Shown piece by piece: positions 1 to 11,700 of a stretch of DNA of 64,000 nt; positions within the stretch are counted from its first letter, which is position 1; each line of letters starts with the position of its first letter. The notes beneath the pieces are model-generated. The model was not told the DNA's origin, did not search any database, and was given only the letters and a program-made list of their open reading frames with translations. The translations under genes and the position numbers were made by a program. The DNA is from Notospermus geniculatus (Eukaryota; Nemertea; Pilidiophora; Heteronemertea; Lineidae), in assembly GCA_002633025.1 (NCBI GenBank), contig NMRB01000057.1, positions 186,001 to 250,000 on the forward strand, in the 5' to 3' direction.

Positions 1-835
1 TTATGCCAAAATTGTGTTGATGGGCTGTTTCATGATTAAGTGCCCCGTTAAAGTGATCCTGGACAATCATTTTAGATTTCAGCATTATTCTTCAACGGTA
101 CGGACCCCCTCCAGCTACGGGAGAGATTGGAACCTCTGGATCTCAAAATGACAATCACCATGCGACCCCAACACGTACCTCTTTGCTTGGCTCAAAGTCT
201 GGATGGGCAAATGGACCAGTCCTCTCCATGAATTTACAGAGATGATTCCATCTGTCTGGCCATTCCACATCCTCCACAGGTGTCCTGAAACAATTCAAAA
301 CAACATACTATGGTCAATCATGCTGCATTACCTCAAAGGGATGATGATGGAACTAAAAGTCTGAACAACTTGAAACAGAGAACCAAGGTAGGCCTGGGCC
401 TACAGCCCACGAGAGCATTGTGAGTTGAGACTGAGCACAATCTGCAGATGATGATTATATTAGCCTTGGCTTGTGCATAAGCCTAGACCTAGTTTGGACT
501 CTGTCTGCCGGGAGTGCACTATAATAAGAAAGAACTAAATGGGCTCGTTTAGTACGTGTATCAGTACGCACTGGCTATTCGTACCATCACAGTGCAAATA
601 ACGCCAAACCATATCTTATTCGTACCGTCGTAAACAGTCAATCACAGAGCTTCATTCTAAATGAAGTACTGATATCATCTAGCACAATGCCGGACTTTTT
701 TTTTCAATATTCTTGATGAAAACATCATTTTATAACCACTACCAGAATAAAAAGTTTTATAACAATACTTTTCTGGGCAAGATAGGCCTACTTGTATCTA
801 CTGATCCCCTGGCTTGAAAGAATGAGTATCAGCGG

Positions 836-890
836 CCAAGTGGTTAGCATGCAAGGCCAGGGGTTCAAATCCTGTCAGGACAGTTCTTTT
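836..890 (+). repeat. tRNA-like SINE fragment
   Basis: AGTGGTTAGCATGC followed by GGGGTTCAAATCC, the spacing and sequence of Pol III A and B boxes, then a T-run. Confidence 0.5.
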
Positions 891-1466
891 TTTTATCAAT
901 GAGTTTCACCTCCTTTTATTTTTTCTTGTCGACTTGTTATCAATATCGATCCCACGTGACTGTCAGCAGTAAATGGTGAACAAAACATTGTATTCTTGAG
1001 CCAAAGTTTTGGAGAAAAAATTAGACCTAGGCCTAGGGCCTAGGCCCTGTGAAAAATATTTTTTCATCAGACAGAGAGGCCAACATTTCATCAAACTGTG
1101 AAAGGAGAACATGGGCGATGGGGTCATTGGACTCCGGCCCCGTCAAGAAAAAAATTAAAGTGGCGATTCCGATAAAAATCATTTTAGAAACTGTCATGAC
1201 TGTCGAAGTTATGGTGCAGAAAATTAGGCCTATACATCACTGCCTTGTTGTGTCACGGTACCGGTACAAATAATCTTTCTGCACACAGTATTCCACGGTA
1301 CGACGGTACGAATATACATGTAGGCCTAGCTAGGCCTCATCTGCTATGTCGTAATGAGCCTGCATCGTGATTAGTATTCACACTGCGATGGTACGAATAG
1401 GCGCTGGCAGCACACTATACTAATTCACAGTGAGTGAGTCACACTGTGACGGTACAAATAGCCCAG

Positions 1467-1632
1467 GTGTAAAGGAAAGAATGTCCCCAGGAAAATCTGT
1501 CCCATGAACAAAAGATCCTATATTGCTACATTCTAATCTCTGGTGATTGGTTTCTATAGCCATGCACCTTAATCCGTCACCGAACAATAGCAGCGGACAG
1601 TTTTTACAGGGGGACATTCTTTACTGTTACAC
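1467..1632. mobile_element. MITE-like foldback element
   Basis: Inverted ends GTGTAAAGGAAAGAATGTCC and its complement near 1608-1631; about 165 bases. No coding capacity. Confidence 0.6.
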
Positions 1633-2046
1633 CAGCCGTGCAATGCTCCATCAAGGGGGAAGTCATTTTCAGGGCACCAATCGACATCGCAGTGAGATCT
1701 AACATCATTATTGAAATATCACCATTCAATTAATGCTATTTGATTATCGAAAGTATGTATAACAACCAAGATAAAAGCGGAAAAATGAGCTGGAACTGAC
1801 ATTTCTTGTTCGGTGTTCGCCATGTTTTTTCCCTCGTGGAGTCGGCTGCAGACCCATATTGACACTTGGCTTAAACCTAATTAAGTGACAATCCTTCATC
1901 AAATAGCATATTAATGGCTTTAAAAAAGCTATATTATTCATCAGAATACATTTGAACTAATTTTCGTCTTACGTAACTTCATTTTTGACGGAATAGAACT
2001 TTTGACAGTTCCTGGAGACGAGGTTGTCCGTCTAAAAATAGATTTC

Positions 2047-2228
2047 ATGATGGCGGAGCTTCAAGTTGCACCTCTGCGAGGCTTGGATGATTTCTTATTG
2101 GAATCGGCGAGATTCCAGGTTCCTAATGTTAAAACACCTGAAAGATGGGTGAATAGAGTATTGAACAACTTACTGTATTATCAGACGAATTATTTCCTTT
2201 CGGCATGCGTCATATTTTTGATTGTTGG
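2047..2228 (+). CDS. ARL6IP5: ARL6IP5-like exon 1
   Basis: Starts at ATG 2047 ([16 protein letters not shown]) and ends two bases into a Gly codon before GTGAGT at 2229. It encodes the cytosolic N-terminus and the first hydrophobic segment, ending VIFLIVG. Confidence 0.9.
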
Positions 2229-2908
2229 GTGAGTGTCAGTTCATCTTTCTTCTGATTCAGACAAAAGACATGATGATGTCATATCCATGACATGATGACA
2301 TTGTTTACATTTTGCAAACTCACACTTATGTAATTTCTATGTCATTTCAGCATCATGCATCCTGCTCAGATGTTGATCGGTTTCCTCAGCATGGGTATCG
2401 CATTTGCCATCTTTATCTATACAACGAGTTATAAGTATGAACTCCGAGGATTTAAACGTGAACACCCGCTGTTGTGTCTCATCGCAATCTGCGGATTGGG
2501 ATATTTCTTTGTGTATTTGATAGGTTCTGTTCTTGTGTTCCTGTTCGGAATTGCTCTTCCTTTGTTAGGTAGGTCACTAGTCAGTCATCGGAAAACGCTG
2601 ACCGCTTAGTTTCAGTAGAATAGCCGTCTGTCACTCTCTCATCTCATAGTGTGACAATCTGTTGAAAAAGAATTCAACTCGCAAGAATACTTTGCTGCCA
2701 ACATCTTTACTGAAATCAAGTGTTGGAATCCTTGATTTTTAACTCTGTTGCCTTCTTCTTCTTTCCAGCTATCCTCACTCATGCCAGTCTGCGGCTGCGT
2801 AACATAAAGAATAAGCTCTCCAACAAGATTGAATTTGTTGGATTAAAACGCACGCCGATGGGAATACTACTAGAGGCACTTGGACAGGACCAGGAGGCAG
2901 GCTCATAA
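2047..2908 (+). CDS. ARL6IP5: PRA1 family protein, ARL6IP5/PRAF3-like (three exons)
   Basis: Exons are 2047-2228, 2351-2568 and 2769-2908, joined through GTGAGT/TTTCAG and GTAGGT/TTCCAG sites with matching phases. The product is about 180 residues, the usual family length. Visible landmarks are the N-terminal APLRGLDDF, the [14 protein letters not shown] block, two double-pass hydrophobic stretches (around VIFLIVG and [14 protein letters not shown], then [21 protein letters not shown]), and the C-terminal [19 protein letters not shown] and GLKRTPMG blocks, all typical of ARL6IP5/JWA. Known family role: an ER membrane protein of the prenylated Rab acceptor group that affects glutamate transporter export and ER trafficking. 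The start is taken at the first of two adjacent ATGs (2047, 2050); the upstream in-frame TTG is not needed. Exact function in this animal is inferred from homology. Confidence 0.93.
2351..2568 (+). CDS. ARL6IP5: ARL6IP5-like exon 2
   Basis: Acceptor ATTTCAG at 2350; the first base completes the Gly codon. Encodes two hydrophobic hairpins separated by a charged loop (LRGFKREHP). Donor GTAGGT at 2569 leaves one base. Confidence 0.9.
2769..2908 (+). CDS. ARL6IP5: ARL6IP5-like exon 3 with stop
   Basis: Acceptor TTTCCAG at 2768. Encodes the conserved C-terminal helix ([13 protein letters not shown]) and [16 protein letters not shown], then TAA at 2906-2908. A polyadenylation hexamer AATAAA occurs at 3708-3713 and another at 4284-4289; which one is used cannot be told from sequence. 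Confidence 0.92.
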
Positions 2909-3707
2909 ACTGTGGACCATTGACGCACCGATGCTGCAATTCCAAACATCTCAAAAGAGTATTCTTCCTGCATTGTAGCAGCAGTTTACTAACAACAGAT
3001 ATCAACTGATCATGAACTGGCAAGTTTCAGTGAATGGTACAATACCCACTGAACCCTTGCATTGTAATTTGATTTGGCTCTGGCAGTTTTCAATGCTGCA
3101 CTAGCAGTCATATGCTGAGTGTGCTGAACATTTTGACTTTGATGTGATCTACTTATGTCAGAAAGGAACAAAATTATGAAAAATTGGACAAATATTTCAC
3201 AGATGGGGTCATCTTCTTATACTTCATGATAATTTCTACACTTATATAACTACAATGTTATTCATCTTTTGTTAGTGAATTGCTGTAATTGTATTTTTAC
3301 TTTCAGTAAAATTCGTATGCTTTATCTTTTTTACTTGTGAATGTAAATGTTCGCCATCCCCTGAAGTGTGATGCATATTCAGGCCCTAAAATATTTTTCA
3401 AGTGTGATAAAACCATGTGTAAATCGTCCGGAATACTAAGTATAAACATTTACTCTTTTCTCATAAAAGATAATGATGTCATGCAACATGTGCATACTCC
3501 TTTCTATTTTGGATGACACCCTTGGGTCACCCACAGCTCCATGAGAGATTTTTAGTGGCATATCATAGAGAGTAGCATAGTTGATCTTTTGTCTGCATGC
3601 TTTACAATAGAGTAGATGTTTGGTGCTTAAATTTTGATGCATTTGTTTCAGATTAAAACTGATAATGTGAATTGATATTTGACAGAAGAATCATGCTTCA
3701 ACTATAC

Positions 3708-3713
3708 AATAAA
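3708..3713 (+). promoter_or_regulatory. ARL6IP5: Polyadenylation hexamer downstream of ARL6IP5-like gene
   Basis: AATAAA about 800 bases past the stop codon in A/T-rich sequence. The next one (4284-4289) precedes a MITE at 4392 and is an equally good candidate. Confidence 0.35.
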
Positions 3714-4391
3714 TCGAGCGTGCATCTTGATATTTTGTTGATGTATTTCTTACTCCTATGAAGGTCTGTACCGGTAATCAATACAGTGATTCCTGCAGTC
3801 TTCATAATGTTCACAGGATGTTGCATGTGTACACAAGCTTCAGCATGCCGACAATGAAGGCTAACAGCTGTAGATGCTTGCACAGATGCTGACCTGGGTT
3901 CCTGGTTCAGTGGCTGGAGTTACCTGTGTGGTATAGCCAAGTGTGTTTCAACTCAAGGTGGCTAAGACCTGTACTATAAAACACTGTAATGAAATTGAAC
4001 AGACATGGTTCTGCTTGGTTTTGTTGGAACCAATGTCTAATTGTGAAGATGAATGTTCACACCTGTTTTGCAGTCTGTGATGCTCATAATTTTCACCAGA
4101 AATATAAAAATAAGACTTTGTAAAGTCTCTAGTGTGTGTCGCACATGAAATACAAAATGTACTTGAAATACATCAGCTGGGAGACGTTTTCTTGATGAGC
4201 ACTGGCACATTGTGCAGTTGTATTTTTGATGATTCATTATCAGCAATATCATCTGACATACAGAAAATCAGGTGCTCATGTCGAATAAATTTTTGAAATA
4301 ATATGGACTTTGGAATTCTCACCCCTACGTGGAGTGGCACTTAGACATGTTGGTCAATTACATTGTTGATGTAGACTGTCATATAGAATTA

Positions 4392-4569
4392 CAGTGGAAC
4401 CTCTCTATTAAGGACACCTCTGGGACTGACAAGTGCTGTCCGTAATTGAGAGGTGTCCTGATTACAGAGGTCAAAATGAGTAGAAATGGTCGATTTGGGA
4501 CTGAACTTTGATGTCCTTAATAGAGAGGTGTCCTCCTGGCAGAGGTGTCCGCTAAGGGAGGTTCCACTG
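4392..4569. mobile_element. MITE with CAGTGGAACCTC ends
   Basis: Terminal inverted repeats CAGTGGAACCTC / GAGGTTCCACTG flank internal repeats of the GAGAGGTGTCC motif. A diverged relative is at 51209-51366. Confidence 0.75.
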
Positions 4570-5039
4570 CGTACCTGGTTAGGAATTCCACATCAGTTGG
4601 AGGTTCTTGATTCATTTGCAAACATTTTCGATTAGTTATGTGGTCTAATTTGATTACTTCTTGCCAAAATATACACTCAATAATTCAATGGTCTCGGTCT
4701 CCGCTCGAAGCTGTTGAGAGCGTATAACTAGTATTAAAGCTCGAGGCCACTGGGGACGAGTGTAGCCAAAATATAACATATTGGTTTTCATACTAACACA
4801 TTATCAATGTGAATTCCATACTGAATGATTATGGTTAAAATATAGGCCATAAAATGATACAGGTGGTAGCAATGATTATATCCCAGTTAATGAATATATG
4901 TGTAAGTGCAAATAATACTAATAACGTTGGTAATGATTGTATGTAAGTGTTGTGGCGTGTTGTTAATCTCTTGCGTTTCTGGCTGGAGACCACCTTGCTT
5001 TTGAGATTGTCCTTGTCAGTTTATCAAAACTGGCAAATA

Positions 5040-5345
5040 TTTTGAAGAATGCACAGTGGTGTAGTTTGAGGCCAAGAGGTCAGGGGTTCGATTCCCGGCT
5101 GAGTCACCAATTTGTACTCTCAGCTGCTCTGAAAGGATCAAGTGATGTGCTGCTTTGGTGTAGCGTTAAATGAGGCCAAGAGGTCAGGGGTTTGATTCCC
5201 AGCTGAGTTGCCACTTTGTATTCTCAACTGCTCTGAAAGGATCAAGTGATGTGCTGAATGAGCTGCTCCTCGAGTTCCCCAGAAAGGTTTCTGGAGAGAC
5301 TGGGAAATAATGTGAAGTGCTGTCAGACTGTATTGTACCACTATA
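5040..5345 (+). repeat. tRNA-derived SINE, partly duplicated
   Basis: Two copies of GAGGCCAAGAGGTCAGGGGT followed by TTCGATTCCC/TTTGATTCCC (B box) and a shared tail with GCTCCTCGAGTT and ACCACTATATAAAA. The same tail occurs at 13980-14080. Confidence 0.7.
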
Positions 5346-6010
5346 TAAAAACTTCATATTATTAAGACCGCCACCACCTCACAAGGTGGCGGTCTTCATT
5401 GGTTTCACTGGATTTCTCTCTCTCGATCTCTCTCTCTCTCGATCTCTAGCTCTCCGTCCAATCTGTGGTTTCGGCAGGATAACTCAAAAAATACGCCACG
5501 TATCGCGATGAAACTTTCAGGAGTTGTGCATATGCATGTTAATACAAATCCATGACACCTTGATCTTCTCTATGACCTTGCCCATCCACCGAACTTTTTA
5601 CATTGCCACTCAGTAATTCTCGATCAGTCAACTTCGCCTAATTTCTAAGGGTGGTCTTCAAATTGGCTGACAAGCCAATTTCTAGTTATTGTTATCATTT
5701 ATCCTGAGCAAACCATGAGATCCCAACAATCAGGGATTCTTCCTATACTCGCTCCCAGGTGAAAGACTTCACCAATTTACCTGATCTGTATAACATAGAT
5801 AATGGATTTATCACCCACGTGGAATGGATGTTCAAATCTCATCACATTACAGAGTACTTCTCACCTTTGTAACGAAGTATGCACGCTCCCCGAGGCTAGC
5901 CGCTATTGTGTCATGTTACAGGTTTACCTTGAGTTTGCCCAACATCAATTATGGCAATTGAGTTTGATCTGATAACTCAGCACTTCTGATAGCCAGATCT
6001 AATAATACCC

Positions 6011-6190
6011 GAGCTGTCAGAGTGGTGCAGTGGTATCAACAGTGTCTGTCACCACTGAGGTTCGGGGTTCGATCCCCTGTCAGTCCCTCAGAGTAGGTCG
6101 GAACACAGGTTTTGTTCGGGTAAGCTTACTCCATTTTCCTCCAGTATCTTAGATTCACCCAATGTTGTCTAGACAGTTTAACAGTCACCT
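6011..6190 (+). repeat. tRNA-derived SINE (GTGGTGCAGTGG family)
   Basis: A-box-like GAGTGGTGCAGTGG and B box GGTTCGATCCC about 40 bases apart. Relatives are at 56436-56510 and 56528-56760. Confidence 0.7.
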
Positions 6191-7144
6191 GTCCAGAGTC
6201 CAGCAGACGGTATCTTCTGTTGAAGTTTTCTCACATCTGATGGTATTGATTGAAAATTATTTGACGAACCATCTGAAGAATGTTTCTTCAAATTTTTTAT
6301 AATTCATCTCCAAGTTTTTAGAATACTTCAACACTGAGGAGATACTGTCAACTCAAACCTGGGAGTAGATGAGTTATGCTGGCTATTGATTCAATGTCTT
6401 TTTACCCTGATCCAAATTCCAATGGTTTTGTGCACGGATGCACGGTCTTATCTTCCTCTAGCATGCTGAAATAGTTTCCTGGTTCATCAACGTAAAACAT
6501 GTACAAACTCTTTGAAACAGCACCAAGAACTCAGACATTACCAGAATGCAAACAATGCATGGGGAAAAAAGATGATTGTTAATAATATCATACATGCACA
6601 GACGAGATTTGTGTACAGTCCATCCAGGTATCCACAACGCCTGTGAATCATACATACGTAAATTTTTGGCTTGGGTTTCATTTTGCTTGTGGGCGCACAT
6701 GGTTTGTATGCATAGTTTAATCATGTAGCACCTAATTCCTCCAATTTTAATAACCAGTCAGTGAGGTGCCAGGTTGCCCTGAGGTGCTGGCGTTGCTTGG
6801 CTCCTGAACAGTTTGTATTCAAGTTATATTTCATCAAGTGGATTTCATTACTTTTTTGAGAGAATATTCTTACTCTTTGTAACTATACATGTATGTGCCT
6901 ATGTTTGCCACTGTGGTTTCAATATTTGAGCTATACATCTACATTGTATATGTTCTATGTCTATTTCATGTATATGTGTGAACAAATATACATATATGAT
7001 TCTAAATGTAACTCAAAAATTGTGGAATAAATAATTATGTTCATATTTGAGTGTTTGATTTTACCTGGTGCATCTAGGAACCGAAAAAGTCTTATTCAGA
7101 AAGTGTAACCATTCAATCTGAATCCTAATGGCGAACCTTCACGC

Positions 7145-7735
7145 AAGATTCTCACAGAAGTTGGCTCTCAATGGGCAATTCACCATTGTTGGGTTCGTTA
7201 TGGCTTGCACCTGAGCTTGGCCAGTGGCACTTTGTTTTCTATGGTTACAGTTGCCCGTCGAGAGCCAACTTGCACAAGGAAACTTGTGAGCAGGTGGGCC
7301 TGTTGAAGTTGGTTCAGCTCCCCTCGCTGGGACATCACTGCTGACAATTTCTGGGGTCATCCAACTTGAAGGCAACATGACTAATGAGGAAGGTCCTGAC
7401 ATTCGTAGTATCTATCTCATGATCTGTTAGATTACTTGTCCAGTAACCTTGGCAAAAAACATCAAAAAGATGAAGTTTACTGTTAGTATGTACGGTATCA
7501 TTATTCTCCATGTGCATTGAAATTTATGTACAACCCCATTAACGGGGCATTTGTATCATATCATATAATAAACCTATATAACTTATAGCCCTAATTTGAA
7601 TAAAGACGCTGTTCCATGTGAGAATTCTTGTGCGAGTTGGCTAGCAATGGGCAATTCACCAAGGACTTATGACAGAACCTACTGCCCATAATTCCTACAT
7701 GCCCATAGAGAGCCAACTCGCGTAAGAAAACTCAT
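7145..7735. mobile_element. Two related foldback elements (7145-7300 and 7620-7735)
   Basis: Each has GTTGGCTCTCAATGGGCAA-like left arms and inverted right arms (TGCCCGTCGAGAGCCAACTT, TGCCCATAGAGAGCCAACTC). Short, non-coding, MITE-like. Confidence 0.6.
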
Positions 7736-8624
7736 GCAGAGCAGCACCTGTAGATAATGCTAGAAAACCTCTTTAATTCAATCACAATTTGCAATACAGA
7801 GAAAGTGTGAGTGAAGCGTATTACTGCTATGCTCACTCCAATAAGTGGATACAGTTGAAAACCCATGCGTCTTCCATTCAAGTTTAACATCCTGACCGCT
7901 GAATTCAGTTGGGGCCCATCAACTGACCCAAATTAGGCACACCATCAAGCACATCAGTGGTGAATGCCGGCAACACCTGATACCCCAAATATGAAAACTT
8001 CAGTGAAAGTTTCCTTCCACAGAACAGACTGTATTGGTACATGTAGTACATGATTGAGAAAAAAAATCTCTAACTTCTACAAGGACATTACTGATAAAAA
8101 CTTGTTGCAATACAATTTTTTGGCAATGTTCACAAGACTGACATGAAGTAGGAACTTTGATCATCTTGAACTTTCCACCAGGCAGGTCAGGCAAATTTCC
8201 TATTCAAGACAGAATGAACTCTGATTGTTGCCAATGTGAGGTAGGCCTATGTATTAAGTGCATGTACCGGTACACGTACACTGACCTGGAGGCACATTAC
8301 AGAGGTTGACATCTGCAACTTATAACTCATACATAACTTTGGCCTGATCCACACCATCAAATTTCATCAAAAATCCTTAACATGCCAAATAATGGCTTAC
8401 CTATATTATTGTTGGAATGTCGTGGGCCTATGCACACTCTGTGTACAAGCATATGACGATGAACAAGACCAAAACCCTGTTATGGGAGAATGGTTGGTAA
8501 TCCACTTTCATGGATAGTTCACCACGACATAGTGGCTTTGTTTGATGAGTTGAATGAAAATGGAACAAACTTTCTACTGTTCCTGTTTGTGACATGCCTT
8601 AGCCTATCCTACAATTAGTTACAT

Positions 8625-8765
8625 CTAGAACGTTGGAGAATTGAGTATAAAGAGGCGGTCTTCCTCCTTCTTGATCCACTTCAGCAGTCGGTTGACAGAG
8701 GCGATGGCTACAGGCTTGGTGGTCAGGGGCCCAAATATAGCATAGAGTTCAAACCCTGAGGTAAC
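8625..8765 (-). CDS. MON1: MON1 last exon
   Basis: Acceptor GTTACC preceded by TTCAG. 47 codons ending [17 protein letters not shown] and TAG at 8627-8625. The KEEDRLF ending is diagnostic of MON1 C-termini. Confidence 0.95.
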   Translation of the reverse strand, partial: VTSGFELYAIFGPLTTKPVAIASVNRLLKWIKKEEDRLFILNSPTF

Positions 8766-11700
8766 CTGAAAAGGGACGAAAAGGCAAAGTAAATGAGAAT
8801 GCAAATATCAGGTATTGAACCAAGAGCCGAGTGCCAAAAATACAGCATTAGGTCCGTTTCATAGGTGAAGCTGACCTACTCGTCATTTGCCAATTCTCAG
8901 TGTTAAAATATTCCACTCACCCATCCTAGAAGTGTCTCGTATTCCCCTACATGGAATAAAATCTTCAGTGGTCTCGCCGTGCTGTGTATCCGATGGTGCA
9001 GATACCGATACAAGCCGTACAACCTCGCTTGCTCCTCTTCGGTGATGTACGGCGCCTCGAAATCTGGACTTGTGAATTGTGCGGTGCTACGTGACTTGTA
9101 CATAAAGTGACGTAAATCAGGAATGCCGACTTGTGTTGTGCTATAACCCTTTCTCTTCAGCGACTCATTGATGGCTTGCAAACAATTGTGCCGTTTAAGC
9201 CTCTGAAATAAGGAATCATCATAAAGTAAGTATACAAAATCGACATGAAACTACAACAAATCATCAAAATACAGAGGAATATCCGTAAGGTCACCTTCTG
9301 CACTATGGACGCTGTCCTTAACTGAGTGGTTTCCCGATTGCAGATGTCAAAATGAAATGGTCCATGGACCATGTGCTCACCGGGTTGGACATAACAGTCT
9401 AATGACAGAGGGATGAGCAATCTGGGTCAAGTCATTCCCGAGTAGGTACACTTTGGGTCACGTCGTTCCTGAGTTACCGCACTTTGACGATTTTCGGTTT
9501 ACGCCACCTGGCGGCCATATTGGATATCCGATTGGGCCAGAACTGCACATGCACATAAAGATTATCTGCAGAGGGCCACATAGCAAATTGGAGCACTTTG
9601 GGTTAAGTCGTTCCTGAGTTACAGCACTTTGATGATTTTTGGGTTACGCCACCTGGTGGCCATCTTGGAAGTCAAATCAGTCCGAAATTCGACATGCATG
9701 TAAGGTCATCTAGAGGGACGTAANGGCCGCCTTGAATGACTCTGAGGCACTAACCAAATTAATGATGAGATGAAGATCAATTGGATGGAGAAAATACTTC
9801 TTCATTCTAACCAATGTCACTAGTTGATTATTTGCTAGTAGTATGGCGAATACTAAATCCTGAAAAAGAATGTCATTAGTATAATATTTTTCTCAATTTG
9901 TCACGAATTCAGGGCAGACTGTACTACCGGTAACTTTTCACACAAGAACATTTGAAATACAAGTACATGTACAGTAGTTAAGGGAATCATGACAGTTTTA
10001 TTTGAAAGGTGAACAAAATGAAGACTGGGGTGACAGAGACAAAGCAAGACTGGGTGCAGGGCATATTAGCTGGATCAAGGACTCGCCCAACTCATCCAAG
10101 GAATCCCACTTCATAATGAAGTACTAGAAAGGGTTGTAAATGTAAGTATACCGAAGCCTTACCTTCACTTTCGCATGCATGGTTACAGTCTGCGCGATAG
10201 TATCTCGTATAGAGTTAGGCAGTGGCAGACACCGGACAGCACCTAGTAAGAAGCTCGGATCATGGTCCATTAGGTTCAACAAGTTATCTATGAATTTTTC
10301 CGTCCCAGATAAGAGTCGCCGTAAATCATAGTTCCTCCTCGTTTTGAATATCCTAGCTAACTGACTATATGTCAATACACTAATAATCTGATTGTAAACG
10401 TATGTAAGTCTTAGCATAATCTGCGTGGAGGATTCCGTCGTCTTCGATACACAGACCAGGATGATGTGCTCACGAACAAGAAAAACGAACTGATGATCAC
10501 CGGCGATGATACATCGCATATTGTCCTTGCTGTCCTGAATGAACGAGACTAGAGCTTGCATAACTCCCATTATTGTCACTAGTTTGTCCTCTTTACCATA
10601 TCTGCAATGGAAAGTAAAATTGGTGCAGGCTAAGAAGCATTAACGGCACATTATGAATCATACACATCATCATCAAGCTAAGGAGTTTAGCGTGCCACTC
10701 CCGGACTTTTTTCTGACAGCTCTGCTTACCTTGAATAGATTGGCTTCCCAGCCCCACTCAATATAAATATATGCATATCTTTCTTTCTCCATTCCTCACT
10801 ATGTACATTTTCTCCAGGTTCTTCCTCATCTAGTGATTCACAGACATTGCTTCGGTCATTATCAACTTCCTGGCCACTTGATTGTGATATGGAGTCTTCA
10901 CTCTTGTCTTCCTGTTCATAAGAAAAAAGTGGTTGGTGATGACAACCGAATGGTTTTAACATCATTTTCTCTTTCATCATGTTCAAAACTGGGAAATGAC
11001 ACAAATGCAACAACAGAACAGGTCCAAGGTAATTAATGAGGTGCAGCTACATGTATTTTCATGACCTGGCAGTACAGACTATCCCAACCACAGTCATGAA
11101 GTAACATCATCAGTCTTTTTTAGTATCATCCTGCATGACTGCACTGGCAAATAGTTCCACTTCTAAAAGTGTCAGTACATACAACTAGGCCTAGGCTACT
11201 ATACTACAAACAAGTAGGGCCTAGGCCTACAGTACAGACTTCTAACTTTAATTCAATATTTTTTCTTATTGCCTGTTGTGTGAAACTTGATACTAGACCA
11301 TGTTGACTGTTAATTTTTTTTCATGTGTCGTAAACAGAACGGGAAAGGCCTAGATCGATACCATCACATCGCCTCGTTCCTGTCTTTGCCGTTTCACCCT
11401 GTGGCGCTACCGTCCTTTGGCTGCGGAACGAACGGTAGCGCCGAGGGAGTGGGAATTAAAGTAGAAGGCATTATTCGCCATAATAAATTCGGTAGTGAAA
11501 ACGTGTAACAAAACGACCAATCGCATGTGGGATGTAACGAAACAACCAAACACATGTTACACCCGAATTTGGTTGTTTTGTTACGTTACATTGTAACGTA
11601 ACAAAACAACCAAATTCGGGTAACGAAACGACCAAAACAAGTAACGAACTGATGGTAACGAAAAGGCTGTGTAACGAAACGACCGTAAACCGTCTGTTTT

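Larger units (their letters stand above)
1..2046. other. Intergenic region upstream of ARL6IP5-like gene
   Basis: No convincing gene. It holds AGGCCTA-rich stretches, a tRNA-like fragment (836-890), inverted copies of a CTATTCGTACCATCACAGTG-type motif near 571-596 and 1381-1466, and a foldback element (1467-1632). The promoter must lie near 1950-2046, but I see no TATA box. Confidence 0.6.
2909..8624. other. Intergenic region between ARL6IP5-like and MON1
   Basis: ARL6IP5 3' untranslated sequence at the left. The rest holds a MITE (4392-4569), SINEs (5040-5345, 6011-6190), a hairpin of the GACCGCC type (5368-5400) with CTCT microsatellite, and two related foldbacks (7145-7300, 7620-7735). 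No further gene seen. Confidence 0.6.

Noticed and set aside
1049-1273. 74-codon plus-strand open frame upstream of ARL6IP5-like gene
   Set aside because: Non-ATG start, repeat-rich, no family match.
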